DNA from: Acinetobacter sp. TGL-Y2 | GTDB taxonomy: Bacteria > Pseudomonadota > Gammaproteobacteria > Pseudomonadales > Moraxellaceae | Direction: 5' to 3' | Assembly: GCF_001612555.1 (NCBI RefSeq) | Contig: NZ_CP015110.1 | Location: 496,001 to 560,000, forward strand | DNA length: 64,000 nucleotides | Part shown: one piece after another, positions 9,066 to 17,529 of the stretch | Numbering within the stretch: the stretch's first letter is position 1 | Layout of the letters: each line of letters opens with the position of its first letter | Position numbers and translations under genes: made by a program | Notes under the pieces: model-generated | Database searches by the model: none | Seen by the model: only the letters and a program-made list of their open reading frames with translations | Told to the model about the DNA's origin: nothing

Positions 9066-9408
9066 CTACGATCACCACATTCCAATCAATGCCTTCGCCT
9101 TCTGGCAAATCCTTTGGTAAATTAAATAAATTCGACTTGATGAGGCAGTCCTCTACGTGGCGGACGATTCTTGAAGCTGTAGGCTCTGAAACACCATAAC
9201 TTGTTGCGACATGGAACAATGTTCGGTATTCACGCCAATAACTTAAGCATAGAAGGATTTGATCTTCTATGCTCAATTTAGGTGGTCTGCCTTTGGCAGG
9301 AACATGCATATTAAGTTGCTCAACCATTAAATAAAAGGTTGACCATGAGATGCCTGTATATCGCTTGAACTGTGTTTCAGAAAGCTTTTTTGAATCGATG
9401 TATTTCAT
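9013..9408 (-). CDS. IS5-family transposase, N-terminal frame (orfA)
   Basis: The 131-residue first half of the transposase: a helix-turn-helix DNA-binding region (RTLFHVATSYGVSEPTASRI) followed by the first catalytic Asp in VIVDATEI. It ends soon after RPKK, where a run of seven A residues (9030-9036 on the complementary strand) precedes the stop. Joining to orfB requires losing one A, by transcript slippage or a +1 shift, to give the usual RPKK-QKK-YSGKKK sequence of the family. Confidence 0.85.
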   Translation of the reverse strand: MKYIDSKKLSETQFKRYTGISWSTFYLMVEQLNMHVPAKGRPPKLSIEDQILLCLSYWREYRTLFHVATSYGVSEPTASRIVRHVEDCLIKSNLFNLPKDLPEGEGIDWNVVIVDATEITIQRPKKTEEKL

Positions 9409-9493
9409 TCAAAGATTATGCATGATTATTGAAGAGGCTTTGGTACAAATAATCGGCAAAAGATTGATTATTTTTTGATTTATGAAAGAGATC

Positions 9494-9826
9494 TTATATT
9501 TTGCTCAATATGCTGTTTGTATATTTTAAACTATAGCATTGAGTATGAGAATTTGAATTAAATAATAAAAATTTGGGTAAGTAAGAGGTATAAAAATATC
9601 AAAAATAGAAAGTTATCAATAGACAGAAATTATTCGAGATGCGTGTTGATGTGAAAAAGTAGTCAAGATTATGGCAAAAAACTGTTTTTACGCTATATAA
9701 AACACTTTAAGGGGGGATCTGAGAAAAAAATCATGGTGAATTGAATCTATTTTGTATATCTTCGTTTGTTGTCATATAATGTGGCTCTTTAAAAATTGCA
9801 ATTACTATTTCTATATCGAGGAAGCC
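9494..9826. other. Gap between IS copy 1 and tig
   Basis: This 333-base, AT-rich stretch holds the tig promoter at its right end and nothing else that I can identify. The IS ends about 260 bases before the tig -35, so the tig promoter is intact. Confidence 0.5.
9752..9780 (+). promoter_or_regulatory. Candidate sigma-70 promoter of tig
   Basis: TTGTAT, a 17-base spacer and a perfect TATAAT (9775-9780), ending 46 bases before the tig start. The -10 and the spacing are good and the -35 is weak. Confidence 0.6.
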
Positions 9827-11161
9827 ATGCAAGTAACTTCTGAAGCGGTTTCGGGCGTTGCCCGTCGTTTAAATGTATCTGTACCGACGAGCCGTGTTAA
9901 TGAGCAATTTGAAGCTCGTTTAAAACGCACTGCTAAAACTGCGAAGATTAACGGCTTCCGTCCAGGTAAAGTGCCTTTAGACGTTGTACGTCGTGAATAC
10001 GGCGCGGGTATCTATCAAGAAGTTGTAAACGATATCATCCGTGACACAGTTTTCGAAGCGATCCAACAAGAGAAAATCAACGCTGTTGGTATGCCAAACA
10101 TCGAAAAAACTGAAATGAAAGATGACGCTTTAGTCTATGAAGCGACTGTTGAAGTGTATCCAGAAGTTGACGTTAAAATTGACGGTTTAGAAGTTGAACG
10201 TAAAACAGCAGAAGTGAATGATGCTGACGTAGATCAAATGATCGAAAACCTTCAAAAGCAACGTCAAGATTGGGCTGAAACCAAAGGCATGGCTAAAAAA
10301 GACATGCAAGTGACTTTCGATTTCGAAGGGACTGTTGATGGTGAGAAGTTTGAAGGCGGCGCGTCTGAAGACTTTAAACTTGTTCTAGGTTCAGGTCGTA
10401 TGATCCCGGGCTTTGAAGACGGTATCGTAGGTATGAAGAAAGGCGAAGAGAAAGTGATTGATGTTACTTTCCCTGAAGACTATCAAGCTGAAAACTTAGC
10501 GGGTAAAGCTGCACAGTTCAAAATCACGGTTAAATTGGTTGAAAAGCCTAAACTTCCAGAAATTGATGCTGAATTCCTTAAAATCTTTGGTTTAACTGAA
10601 GAAGAAGGCGTTGAGAAATTAAAAGCTGACGTTCGTAAAAACATGGAACGTGAAGTGAAAAACGGTCTTCGTAACCAAGTGAAAGGTGCAACTTTTGATG
10701 CGCTTGTTGCGGCGAACGAAGTCGAAGTTCCAGCGTCTATGTTGGCTCAAGAAGTTGACCGTCAACGTCAACAAATGATCCAGCAGTTCACTCAGCAGTT
10801 TGGTGCTCAAGGTGCTAAAGCATTTGACAGCAGCATGCTTCCTGATGAATTGTTCAAAGAACAAGCTGAAAAATCAGTTAAATTGGGTATCTTGGTCAGC
10901 AAAATTTTAGCTGATGCTAAACTTGAGTTAGATCCAGCGCGTGTTGAAGCGTATATCGCTGACATGGCGTCTTCTTACGAAGATCCAACTGAAGTGATCG
11001 AATACTTCAAAAATGACAAACAACAACGCGCTCAAATTGAAGGTGTTGTGTTAGAAGACCAAGTTGTAGATTACATCTTAGCGTCTGCTAAAGTAACAGA
11101 TGCAACCGTAAGCTATGAAGAATTGTTGAAAGAGCAACAAGCTCGTCAACAACAAGGCTAA
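9827..11161 (+). CDS. tig: Trigger factor, ribosome-bound chaperone
   Basis: Binds the ribosomal tunnel exit and shields nascent chains; it also has peptidyl-prolyl isomerase activity. I start at the ATG preceded by GAGGAAGCC, although the frame is open upstream, giving 444 residues. The ribosome-binding signature GFRPGKVP sits at 43-50. The FKBP-like PPIase domain covers about 160-245 ([29 protein letters not shown] segment) and the helical substrate-binding C-terminal domain follows. It lies in the usual order tig-clpP-clpX, with a terminator after it, so clpP has its own promoter. Confidence 0.97.
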   Translation: MQVTSEAVSGVARRLNVSVPTSRVNEQFEARLKRTAKTAKINGFRPGKVPLDVVRREYGAGIYQEVVNDIIRDTVFEAIQQEKINAVGMPNIEKTEMKDDALVYEATVEVYPEVDVKIDGLEVERKTAEVNDADVDQMIENLQKQRQDWAETKGMAKKDMQVTFDFEGTVDGEKFEGGASEDFKLVLGSGRMIPGFEDGIVGMKKGEEKVIDVTFPEDYQAENLAGKAAQFKITVKLVEKPKLPEIDAEFLKIFGLTEEEGVEKLKADVRKNMEREVKNGLRNQVKGATFDALVAANEVEVPASMLAQEVDRQRQQMIQQFTQQFGAQGAKAFDSSMLPDELFKEQAEKSVKLGILVSKILADAKLELDPARVEAYIADMASSYEDPTEVIEYFKNDKQQRAQIEGVVLEDQVVDYILASAKVTDATVSYEELLKEQQARQQQG

Positions 11162-11179
11162 TCGCCAAAAGTTGTAAAA

Positions 11180-11207
11180 AAGGGGCGCATCATGCGCCTC
11201 TTTTTTT
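11180..11207 (+). terminator. Intrinsic terminator of tig
   Basis: AGGGGCGCA pairs with TGCGCCTCT (one G-T wobble) around a TCA loop, followed by seven T residues. Confidence 0.88.
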
Positions 11208-11357
11208 ATGCTGTAGAATCTTTGTTAAATGTCCTCTATTCACAATGCTTATTCTGAAAATATCTGATATTTAATGGGGAATATTTTGCATTTTCGACAA
11301 TTATCCCTCATATTGTGAATATGTGTTGAGTAACAAAAAATCAGGAATAAATAACGT

Positions 11358-11969
11358 ATGTATGTTCCAACAATTGATAACGCATTAGTTCCAATGGTGG
11401 TTGAGCAATCTTCTCGTGGTGAGCGTTCTTTTGATATTTATTCACGTCTTTTACGTGAACGTGTGATTTTTTTAACTGGCGAAGTTGAAGACAACATGGC
11501 CAACTTAATTGTTGCGCAAATGCTGTTTTTAGAAGCAGAAAATCCAGAAAAAGATATTCATTTATATATTAACTCGCCAGGCGGTTCTGTGACTGCTGGT
11601 ATGGCCATTTACGATACCATGCAATTCATCAAGCCTGATGTAGTGACCTATTGTATGGGTCAAGCTGCATCAATGGGTGCATTCTTATTGAATGCTGGTG
11701 CTAAAGGTAAGCGCTACTGTCTTGAAAATGCGCGTGTCATGATTCACCAACCGCTTGGTGGATTCCGTGGTCAAGCATCTGATATTGAAATTCACGCACG
11801 TGAAATTCTATTCATTAAAGAACGTTTAAACCGTTTAATGGCTGAACATAGCGGTCAAGACTATGAAACTGTGGCGCGTGACACAGATCGTGATAACTTT
11901 ATGACAGCGCAAGCTGCAAAAGAATACGGTTTAGTCGACGAAGTTTTGTCTAAACGTCCACAAATTTAA
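11358..11969 (+). CDS. clpP: ClpP, proteolytic subunit of Clp proteases
   Basis: Serine peptidase that forms the 14-subunit chamber of ClpXP and ClpAP. The 203 residues include the full catalytic triad: S105 in [10 protein letters not shown]130 in VMIHQPLGG and D179 in DTDRDNF. The oxyanion-hole motif SPGGSVTAG lies at 73-81. A short N-terminal stretch before VPMVVEQ is expected as a propeptide. clpX follows after 34 bases on the same strand, so the two are co-transcribed. Confidence 0.97.
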   Translation: MYVPTIDNALVPMVVEQSSRGERSFDIYSRLLRERVIFLTGEVEDNMANLIVAQMLFLEAENPEKDIHLYINSPGGSVTAGMAIYDTMQFIKPDVVTYCMGQAASMGAFLLNAGAKGKRYCLENARVMIHQPLGGFRGQASDIEIHAREILFIKERLNRLMAEHSGQDYETVARDTDRDNFMTAQAAKEYGLVDEVLSKRPQI

Positions 11970-12003
11970 GCTGTAAAGCATAGATAAAATATTTGGAGTG
12001 AAA

Positions 12004-13314
12004 ATGTCTGAAAATCCTCAAGGACAAAAGCATTGTTCATTTTGCGGTAAAACGCAGTCTGAAGTGGGTAAGCTCATTGCAGGCGAGGACGCATATATTT
12101 GTAATGAATGCGTAGATGTGTGCTTAGACTTAGTTCAGACCAGTCAACAAGTTGAAACAGGTGAGTGGGCAACGCGTCCATTGCCTAAGCCACACGAAAT
12201 CCGTGCGGCACTGGATCAATACGTGATTGGTCAAGATACGGCAAAGAAAACCCTTTCAGTTGCTGTATATAACCATTACAAACGCTTAAAAGTGACGCAA
12301 ACTGCCAGCAAAGTAGATGACCAAGTTGAACTTGCGAAAAGTAATATTTTGCTGATTGGACCTACGGGTTCAGGTAAAACCTTGCTTGCGCAAACTTTGG
12401 CGCGTCTTTTAGATGTCCCTTTTGCGATGGCAGATGCAACCACCTTAACCGAAGCGGGTTATGTGGGTGAAGATGTTGAAAACATTGTGCAGAAGCTTCT
12501 TCAAAAAGCGGATTATGATGTCGAAAAAGCGCAAAAAGGCATTATTTATATCGATGAGATCGACAAGATTACTCGTAAATCTGAAAATCCATCCATTACG
12601 CGTGATGTGTCTGGCGAAGGCGTTCAACAAGCACTTTTGAAAATGATTGAAGGCACGGTTGCATCTATTCCCCCGCAAGGTGGTCGTAAGCATCCGCAGC
12701 AAGAATTTATTCAAATTGATACTTCGAACATCTTGTTCATCTGTGGTGGTGCATTCTCAGGTCTTGAGCGTGTAGTACAGCAGCGTCAAGAAAAAGGCGG
12801 TATTGGCTTTACAGCAGATGTGAAGACGAAAGATGATGGTAAAAAATTATCTGAATTGTTCCGTCAAGTTGAAGCGGCAGACTTGGTGAAATTTGGTTTA
12901 ATTCCAGAGTTCATCGGTCGTTTACCCGTGATCGCGACGCTTGAAGAGTTGGATGAAGAAGCGTTAATGCAGATTCTGACTGAACCTAAAAATGCCTTGA
13001 CCCGTCAGTATCAATACCTTTTCGAGATGGAAGATGTCGATTTGGTTTTTGAAGAGTCCGCTCTACGTGCAATTGCGAAAAAAGCGCAAGAGCATAATAC
13101 TGGCGCGCGTGGTCTACGTTCAATTTTAGAAAATGTCTTGCTTGAAACCATGTATGACTTACCAAGTCGTACAGATGTGGGTACTGTGGTAATCAATGAA
13201 GCGGTCATCAAAGATAAAGCAGCGCCTGAGTATCAAGCAGAGCGTCAGCAAAAAATGGAACAAGTGATTGAAGAAAAAATGGATTTAAAAATTTTAGACA
13301 GTAAATCTGCTTAA
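12004..13314 (+). CDS. clpX: ClpX, AAA+ unfoldase of ClpXP
   Basis: Recognises tagged substrates such as ssrA-tagged proteins and feeds them into ClpP. The frame opens at a GTG (11998), but the GGAG ribosome site overlaps that codon, so the ATG at 12004 is the start (436 residues). The zinc-binding domain has C11, C14, C33 and C36. Walker A GPTGSGKT is at 119-126 and Walker [10 protein letters not shown] at 180-188. The IGF loop that docks on ClpP is present in [10 protein letters not shown] strong terminator follows, ending the clpP-clpX unit. Confidence 0.97.
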   Translation: MSENPQGQKHCSFCGKTQSEVGKLIAGEDAYICNECVDVCLDLVQTSQQVETGEWATRPLPKPHEIRAALDQYVIGQDTAKKTLSVAVYNHYKRLKVTQTASKVDDQVELAKSNILLIGPTGSGKTLLAQTLARLLDVPFAMADATTLTEAGYVGEDVENIVQKLLQKADYDVEKAQKGIIYIDEIDKITRKSENPSITRDVSGEGVQQALLKMIEGTVASIPPQGGRKHPQQEFIQIDTSNILFICGGAFSGLERVVQQRQEKGGIGFTADVKTKDDGKKLSELFRQVEAADLVKFGLIPEFIGRLPVIATLEELDEEALMQILTEPKNALTRQYQYLFEMEDVDLVFEESALRAIAKKAQEHNTGARGLRSILENVLLETMYDLPSRTDVGTVVINEAVIKDKAAPEYQAERQQKMEQVIEEKMDLKILDSKSA

Positions 13315-13353
13315 GATTTTATAGTGAATTTTTGATTCGCTGTATTTCATCCG

Positions 13354-13390
13354 AAAAGGCGGGAAAAGTGTGACTTTTCCCGCCTTTTTT
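13354..13390 (+). terminator. Intrinsic terminator of clpP-clpX
   Basis: AAAAGGCGGGAAAAG and CTTTTCCCGCCTTTT form a perfect 15-base stem around TGTGA, followed by further T residues. Confidence 0.9.
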
Positions 13391-13478
13391 ATTTTTTATA
13401 TTGCATCGAAATGTTAAGCTCGAAATAGGAAATTATTTATACTCAAACAAAATAAAAAATACGTGATGAGGGAAAATC

Positions 13479-14231
13479 ATGCGCTATTTGGCTTTTATTC
13501 TTTTAAGCAGCAGTGGATTGGTGGCTTGTGGTCATTCACCGAGTCAAGACAAAGTCGCTCAAAACCAAATTATTTCTACTTTAGATCCTGTTGATTTTGC
13601 GGAAAAACCGAGTTTTATCTCTTCAAAATTAGATCAGTATAAAGTGACAGGCTTTTCGGTGGGTTCATGGGTAAATCAACAGCCGGGACAGTTCTTTAAA
13701 CTGGTCAAGCCGCAACATCCCAATGCCGCAGTCCTATATATGTATCGCCCTGACAGCAAGTGGAATCGCCAAGAAATTATTGCACAGAGTTTTTTCTTAA
13801 ATGGGAAGCGCATTCCGAGCCTAATCAGCAATCACTATTATTGGATTGAATTGGCAGAGGGGGATTATCAACTGAGCCTCAGCCGTCCCTTAACGGTGCT
13901 GCATTTTCAAAAACCACTGTCTGCTCACTTTAGTGTGAAGGCGGGTCAACAGTATTTTCTTAAATATGAAGAAGAGCAGTTCCGTGGTGGGCCAAATGGT
14001 GATGCTGATTTATTGCGTGTCGGTCCTCTTATGCAAATGCCAACGCGTCAGGCACTCAAAGAAATTGGCATGACCCAGCTTAAATCACCGGGTTTAAACT
14101 ATGTGGCACAGGTTACACCTACAGGCAATATTTTAAAAAGCAGCGAAAAAATTGACAGTGGGAAGTACAAAGCCAGCGACGATGTTCGTATGAAACAACC
14201 TTTTAAATTATGGAATCCAATGACCTGGTAA
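13479..14231 (+). CDS. Lipoprotein with DUF2846-like domain
   Basis: Predicted lipoprotein of 250 residues. The N-terminus is a type II signal with lipobox LVAC, so Cys17 would be lipidated. Residues about 85-165 (AVLYMYRPDSKWN, FFLNGKRIPSL, YYWIELAEGDYQLSL, FSVKAGQQYFLKY) follow the beta-rich pattern of DUF2846, a family of unknown function in cell-envelope lipoproteins. A GAGGG ribosome site precedes the ATG. It stands alone between the clpPX terminator and a convergent gene. The domain call is by eye; no enzymatic role is suggested. Confidence 0.75.
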   Translation: MRYLAFILLSSSGLVACGHSPSQDKVAQNQIISTLDPVDFAEKPSFISSKLDQYKVTGFSVGSWVNQQPGQFFKLVKPQHPNAAVLYMYRPDSKWNRQEIIAQSFFLNGKRIPSLISNHYYWIELAEGDYQLSLSRPLTVLHFQKPLSAHFSVKAGQQYFLKYEEEQFRGGPNGDADLLRVGPLMQMPTRQALKEIGMTQLKSPGLNYVAQVTPTGNILKSSEKIDSGKYKASDDVRMKQPFKLWNPMTW

Positions 14232-14274
14232 TCTACAGGCATCAAAGCATCATTGGATTATATAGAACAGATAT

Positions 14275-14835
14275 TTAATCTTTGGATTTGATCAAAGGTT
14301 TCATGATGGCAGAAAATTGAGCCATAAATTCTGCTTTTTTCTTTGGATCGGCCAGAAGCTTCTGTGTAATTTCTATCGATTGCGTCATTAAATCACCCAT
14401 CAATAAGGTACTTTTTTGAGTAATCGATTGTCCTATGGGGGTGCTTAAAAAAGTGATATAGGCCTGTGCTTCTTCTTCAGTATAGGTTTTTTTGTAGGCA
14501 TTTCTGATCATGTCGTAAAATTGCTGATCTTCAGTGACATTCGATGTGAGCGAAGCAATCAGTTCTGATATTTTAAGGGCTGCCTTTTGTTCTTCTTCAT
14601 TCAAACTGTCTACAGCCAAGGTATCTTTTAAAATGGTTTCTGCCTGCTGGTCATACATGGGTTTAAGTTCTTGATTTGATTTTTCAAGGATGCCTTTGAT
14701 GTTTGAAAGTTGCATCAGTTTATCGACACTCGCATTTTGAATAGGCGCTGCATAAGTTGTTGAGATAGCAAATACAAATAGACTTATCGCTGAAAGTAAA
14801 GTTGAACCGATAAAATGGCGAAGTAAATGAGTCAT
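14275..14835 (-). CDS. Exported DUF2059 protein
   Basis: Exported protein of 186 residues. A signal peptide is visible to about residue 29 (TTYAAP). The remainder is helical, with YTEEEAQAYITFLSTPIGQSI near 120-140, the hallmark of DUF2059 (function unknown, periplasmic or secreted). It is convergent with the preceding lipoprotein gene and has a terminator-like hairpin on its upstream side, shared with fumarase. Confidence 0.8.
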   Translation of the reverse strand: MTHLLRHFIGSTLLSAISLFVFAISTTYAAPIQNASVDKLMQLSNIKGILEKSNQELKPMYDQQAETILKDTLAVDSLNEEEQKAALKISELIASLTSNVTEDQQFYDMIRNAYKKTYTEEEAQAYITFLSTPIGQSITQKSTLLMGDLMTQSIEITQKLLADPKKKAEFMAQFSAIMKPLIKSKD

Positions 14836-14951
14836 TGTCTGTTCTCTATTGGAATTTTAGCTTTGATACGAATATAAAAGTACTTAAAGCTGAGTTTTAT
14901 CAGCTGTTTTAATCTTATAACGAATGATTCAAATATACGAAGGATTCTCAT

Positions 14952-14979
14952 AAAAAAGCACATCAGAAGGTGCTTTTTT
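14952..14979 (-). terminator. Terminator between fumarase and DUF2059 gene
   Basis: AAAAAAGCAC and GTGCTTTTTT form a ten-base stem around ATCAGAAG. On the minus strand it ends the fumarase transcript. Confidence 0.82.
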
Positions 14980-14998
14980 ATTTATAACATTTTAAATA

Positions 14999-16525
14999 TT
15001 AGTGAGCAGCAGCATCTACGACTGGGATTTTACCAATCTTCGCCTGCCAAATTTTAGGTGCAATCGCATGAATTGATGTGCCATTTACGTCTACAGCCAC
15101 TGATACTGGCATATCTTCAACCACAAACTTGTAGATTGCTTCCATCCCTAAGTCAGCAAAAGCAACCACTTCAGCTTGACGTACCGCTTTAGAAACAAGG
15201 TAAGCTGCACCACCCACTGCCATAAGGTAAGTCGCTTTATGATCTTTGATGGCTTCAATTGCAGTCGGACCACGGTCTGCTTTACCAATCATGCCATACA
15301 AGCCAGTATGCTCTAAAACTTGACGTGTGAACTTGTCCATACGTGTTGCAGTGGTCGGGCCAGCAGGACCAACGACTTCATTACCCACTGGATCGACAGG
15401 ACCAACGTAATAAATAAACTTACCTTTTAGGTCAACAGGAAGTTCTTCACCATTGTTAATCATGTCCACCATACGTTTATGCGCAGCGTCACGACCTGTG
15501 TAAATTGTACCGTTAAGAAGCAAGGTGTCGCCTGGTTGCCAAGCATTCATTTCTTCTTGCGTGATGTTATCCAGATCAACACGTTTAGAGGTTGATGAAT
15601 CCCAAGTCACAGCAGGATAGTCAGACAGTTTAGGTGCAACGATATTGGCAATCCCTGATCCATCCAGCGTGAAGTGTGCATGGCGTGTTGCAGCACAGTT
15701 CGGAATCATACCCACTGGTTTGCCAGCAGCATGACATGGGTAATCTTTGATTTTAATGTCGAGAACTGTGGTTAAACCACCAAGACCTTGTGCGCCAATA
15801 CCCAACGCATTTACTTTCTCGAAGATTTCGATACGAAGTTCTTCAAGTTTGCTTTGTGGGCCGCGACGTAGAAGTTCGTCCATGTTGATTTCTTCCATGA
15901 GAGCTTCTTTGGCAAGCATCATGGCTTTTTCAGCAGTACCCCCAATCCCGATACCGAGCATACCCGGTGGACACCAGCCTGCACCCATGGTTGGAACAGT
16001 TTTCAGTACCCAGTCCACGATTGAATCAGATGGGTTAAGCATTGCTAGTTTGGATTTATTTTCTGAGCCGCCACCTTTTGCAGCAACTGTGATGTCTACT
16101 TTATTACCCGGAACAAGTTTGTGATAGATCACAGCAGGGGTGTTGTCTTTGGTGTTCTTACGACCGAACGCAGGGTCCGCTAAAACAGATGCACGTAGAA
16201 TGTTTGAATTTTCTAAGTAGCCTTGGCGTACACCTTCGTTAATTGCATCGTCTAAGCCCATCGTTAAATCAAATTTAACGTCCATACCCACTTCAACGAA
16301 TACGTTGACAATACCAGTGTCTTGACAGATTGGGCGGTGACCCTCTGCACACATACGTGAATTAATCAAAATTTGCGCAATGGCATCTTTCGCAGCTTTG
16401 TTTTCTTCACGATCGTAGGCACGGCTCATCGCTTGGATGAAATCCTGTGGGTGATAGTAAGAAATAAACTGTAGCGCATCTTTTACCGATGTGATCAAGT
16501 CGTCTTGCTTGATAATAGTTGTCAT
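14999..16525 (-). CDS. fumA: Class I fumarate hydratase ([4Fe-4S])
   Basis: Interconverts fumarate and malate in the TCA cycle with an oxygen-sensitive [4Fe-4S] cluster. The 508 residues are a full-length single-chain class I enzyme. The N-terminal domain holds C67 in RPICQDTG, and later cluster cysteines lie in GAGWCPPGMLG and PNCAATRHAHF. The C-terminal domain has the swivel motif (GPAGPTTATRMDKF) and VGGAAYLVSKAV. The ATG follows AAGAGA. It is a single-gene unit with a likely promoter at 16566-16594. Class I fumarases from this group may also act on related dicarboxylates, which is not decidable here. Confidence 0.95.
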   Translation of the reverse strand: MTTIIKQDDLITSVKDALQFISYYHPQDFIQAMSRAYDREENKAAKDAIAQILINSRMCAEGHRPICQDTGIVNVFVEVGMDVKFDLTMGLDDAINEGVRQGYLENSNILRASVLADPAFGRKNTKDNTPAVIYHKLVPGNKVDITVAAKGGGSENKSKLAMLNPSDSIVDWVLKTVPTMGAGWCPPGMLGIGIGGTAEKAMMLAKEALMEEINMDELLRRGPQSKLEELRIEIFEKVNALGIGAQGLGGLTTVLDIKIKDYPCHAAGKPVGMIPNCAATRHAHFTLDGSGIANIVAPKLSDYPAVTWDSSTSKRVDLDNITQEEMNAWQPGDTLLLNGTIYTGRDAAHKRMVDMINNGEELPVDLKGKFIYYVGPVDPVGNEVVGPAGPTTATRMDKFTRQVLEHTGLYGMIGKADRGPTAIEAIKDHKATYLMAVGGAAYLVSKAVRQAEVVAFADLGMEAIYKFVVEDMPVSVAVDVNGTSIHAIAPKIWQAKIGKIPVVDAAAH

Positions 16526-16852
16526 ATCAAATATCTCTTGAGCGGGCTGTTGGCTAGCGGGCTAAATTATAAGACAAATTGATTCAATTGTGGCTTTTTT
16601 GCATAGCTTTTGGGCAAAAGTTTAATATGCATGTTGGCGTATCAGAATGGATGTTAAGTGGCATAAGTGACGAAAAACGTGTCATATCAGTTTTTCATAA
16701 TACTCATCTCGAAATGAGGGATACTAAAATGTTTTACAAATATTTTGATGGAGGGGCATTCTTGAGTATATATCTGCTGCAAAGTGGATCTACGCTCAAA
16801 AAGGAGATCTAGCCTAATTTTAATCTTATTTGTTGTTCTGACACAAATATAA
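16526..16852. other. Gap between fumarase and DUF1643 genes
   Basis: 327 bases with the fumarase promoter at the left end. A 77-codon rightward frame exists (16579-16812), but it starts at TTG, has no ribosome site and resembles nothing I recognise, so I do not call a gene. The right side contains no further signal. Confidence 0.4.
16566..16594 (-). promoter_or_regulatory. Candidate promoter of the fumarase gene
   Basis: On the minus strand GCCACA, 17 bases and a perfect TATAAT, placed about 40 bases before the fumarase ATG. The -35 half is weak. Confidence 0.4.
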
Positions 16853-17419
16853 TTATTTTTGTTTCAAAATACAATCTAACCATTTTCGTTGTTCTGATAC
16901 TGTTCTTGGTCTAGCGTGATAATACCTATTATTATTTAAAATTCCTAACGGGTTACTAACTTTGAGCGTATTACAAGCTAATTGCGTTAGTTCATCTAGA
17001 GCAGGATTAACACCCCATGCAAAAATTACAAGAACATTCTTTTCATATAAAGATGCTAAGTCATTCATTCTAGATTCATGAAATATAGAATGTTGATTAT
17101 CTTTGCGGGAGTTTTTAATTTTTGAATAAAATTTTGAAGATTTTGATTCCCTCAAGTCGGACAAATTAATAATGCGTGCAAAATCTATTCCTTTTCTATC
17201 CATAATCCTCATTATTTGAAGCTGAGTAGGGTCATATAAAGTGGGAGTTAAGATGTTATTTGCTGTCTCATCTATTGGTACAGATGAACCTGGATTCATC
17301 ATTACGATCATCAATTGAGGTGAGGTTAGTGTTGTAGCTTTTCTTGTAATATTTAAGTATTTACGACAATCATCGCCGAAATTGTCAGTATAAAAAAATC
17401 CATTCACGTCAAAGTCCAT
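16853..17419 (-). CDS. DUF1643 domain protein
   Basis: Protein of 188 residues with the DUF1643 layout: FFYTDNFGDDCRKYLNITR at the start, MIVMMNPGSS near 37-46 and FARIINLSDLRES near 80-92. The function is unknown; homologues often lie in variable or phage-derived regions and some resemble uracil-DNA-glycosylase-like folds, a link I cannot test here. The gene is visibly more AT-rich than pta beside it, which suggests later acquisition. It is a single gene on the minus strand, downstream of nothing obvious. Confidence is good for the family and nil for a function. Confidence 0.72.
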   Translation of the reverse strand: MDFDVNGFFYTDNFGDDCRKYLNITRKATTLTSPQLMIVMMNPGSSVPIDETANNILTPTLYDPTQLQIMRIMDRKGIDFARIINLSDLRESKSSKFYSKIKNSRKDNQHSIFHESRMNDLASLYEKNVLVIFAWGVNPALDELTQLACNTLKVSNPLGILNNNRYYHARPRTVSEQRKWLDCILKQK

Positions 17420-17471
17420 AAAATTATTTCCGTATAAGATCAGTTAATAATCATTTAAAATAATTGCTGTT

Positions 17472-17508
17472 ATAAAAAATAAAACCACCCGATCTTTCGA
17501 CAGGGTGG
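17472..17508 (-). terminator. Intrinsic terminator of ackA-pta
   Basis: CCACCC and GGGTGG flank a twelve-base interior; on the minus strand TTTTATTTTTTATA follows. Located just past the pta stop codon. Confidence 0.82.
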
Positions 17509-17529
17509 CGATAAACTTAAAAGATTAAA

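Larger units (their letters stand above)
8580..9493 (-). mobile_element. IS5-family insertion sequence, copy 1 (IS427-like, two ORFs)
   Basis: Complete element of 914 bp. Terminal inverted repeats GACTTCTTTCATAAGTCA and GATCTCTTTCATAAATCA agree at 15 of 18 positions. It carries two overlapping transposase frames in the arrangement of the IS5 family, IS427 group. The encoded proteins are the same as those of the inverted copy at 21923-22836, the lengths are equal, and the end I compared base by base is identical, which suggests recent transposition. With these ends the flanks (ACTATA left, TTATAT right) give no clear target duplication; moving the right end by one base gives TATA on both sides. 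Confidence 0.9.

Noticed and set aside
8580..9493. Target-site duplication of IS copy 1 as proof of simple insertion
   Set aside because: Flanks match only if the right end is shifted by one base; too short and ambiguous to claim.
16579..16812. 77-codon frame between fumarase and DUF1643 genes
   Set aside because: TTG start, no ribosome site, no family resemblance, and it overlaps the likely fumarase promoter.
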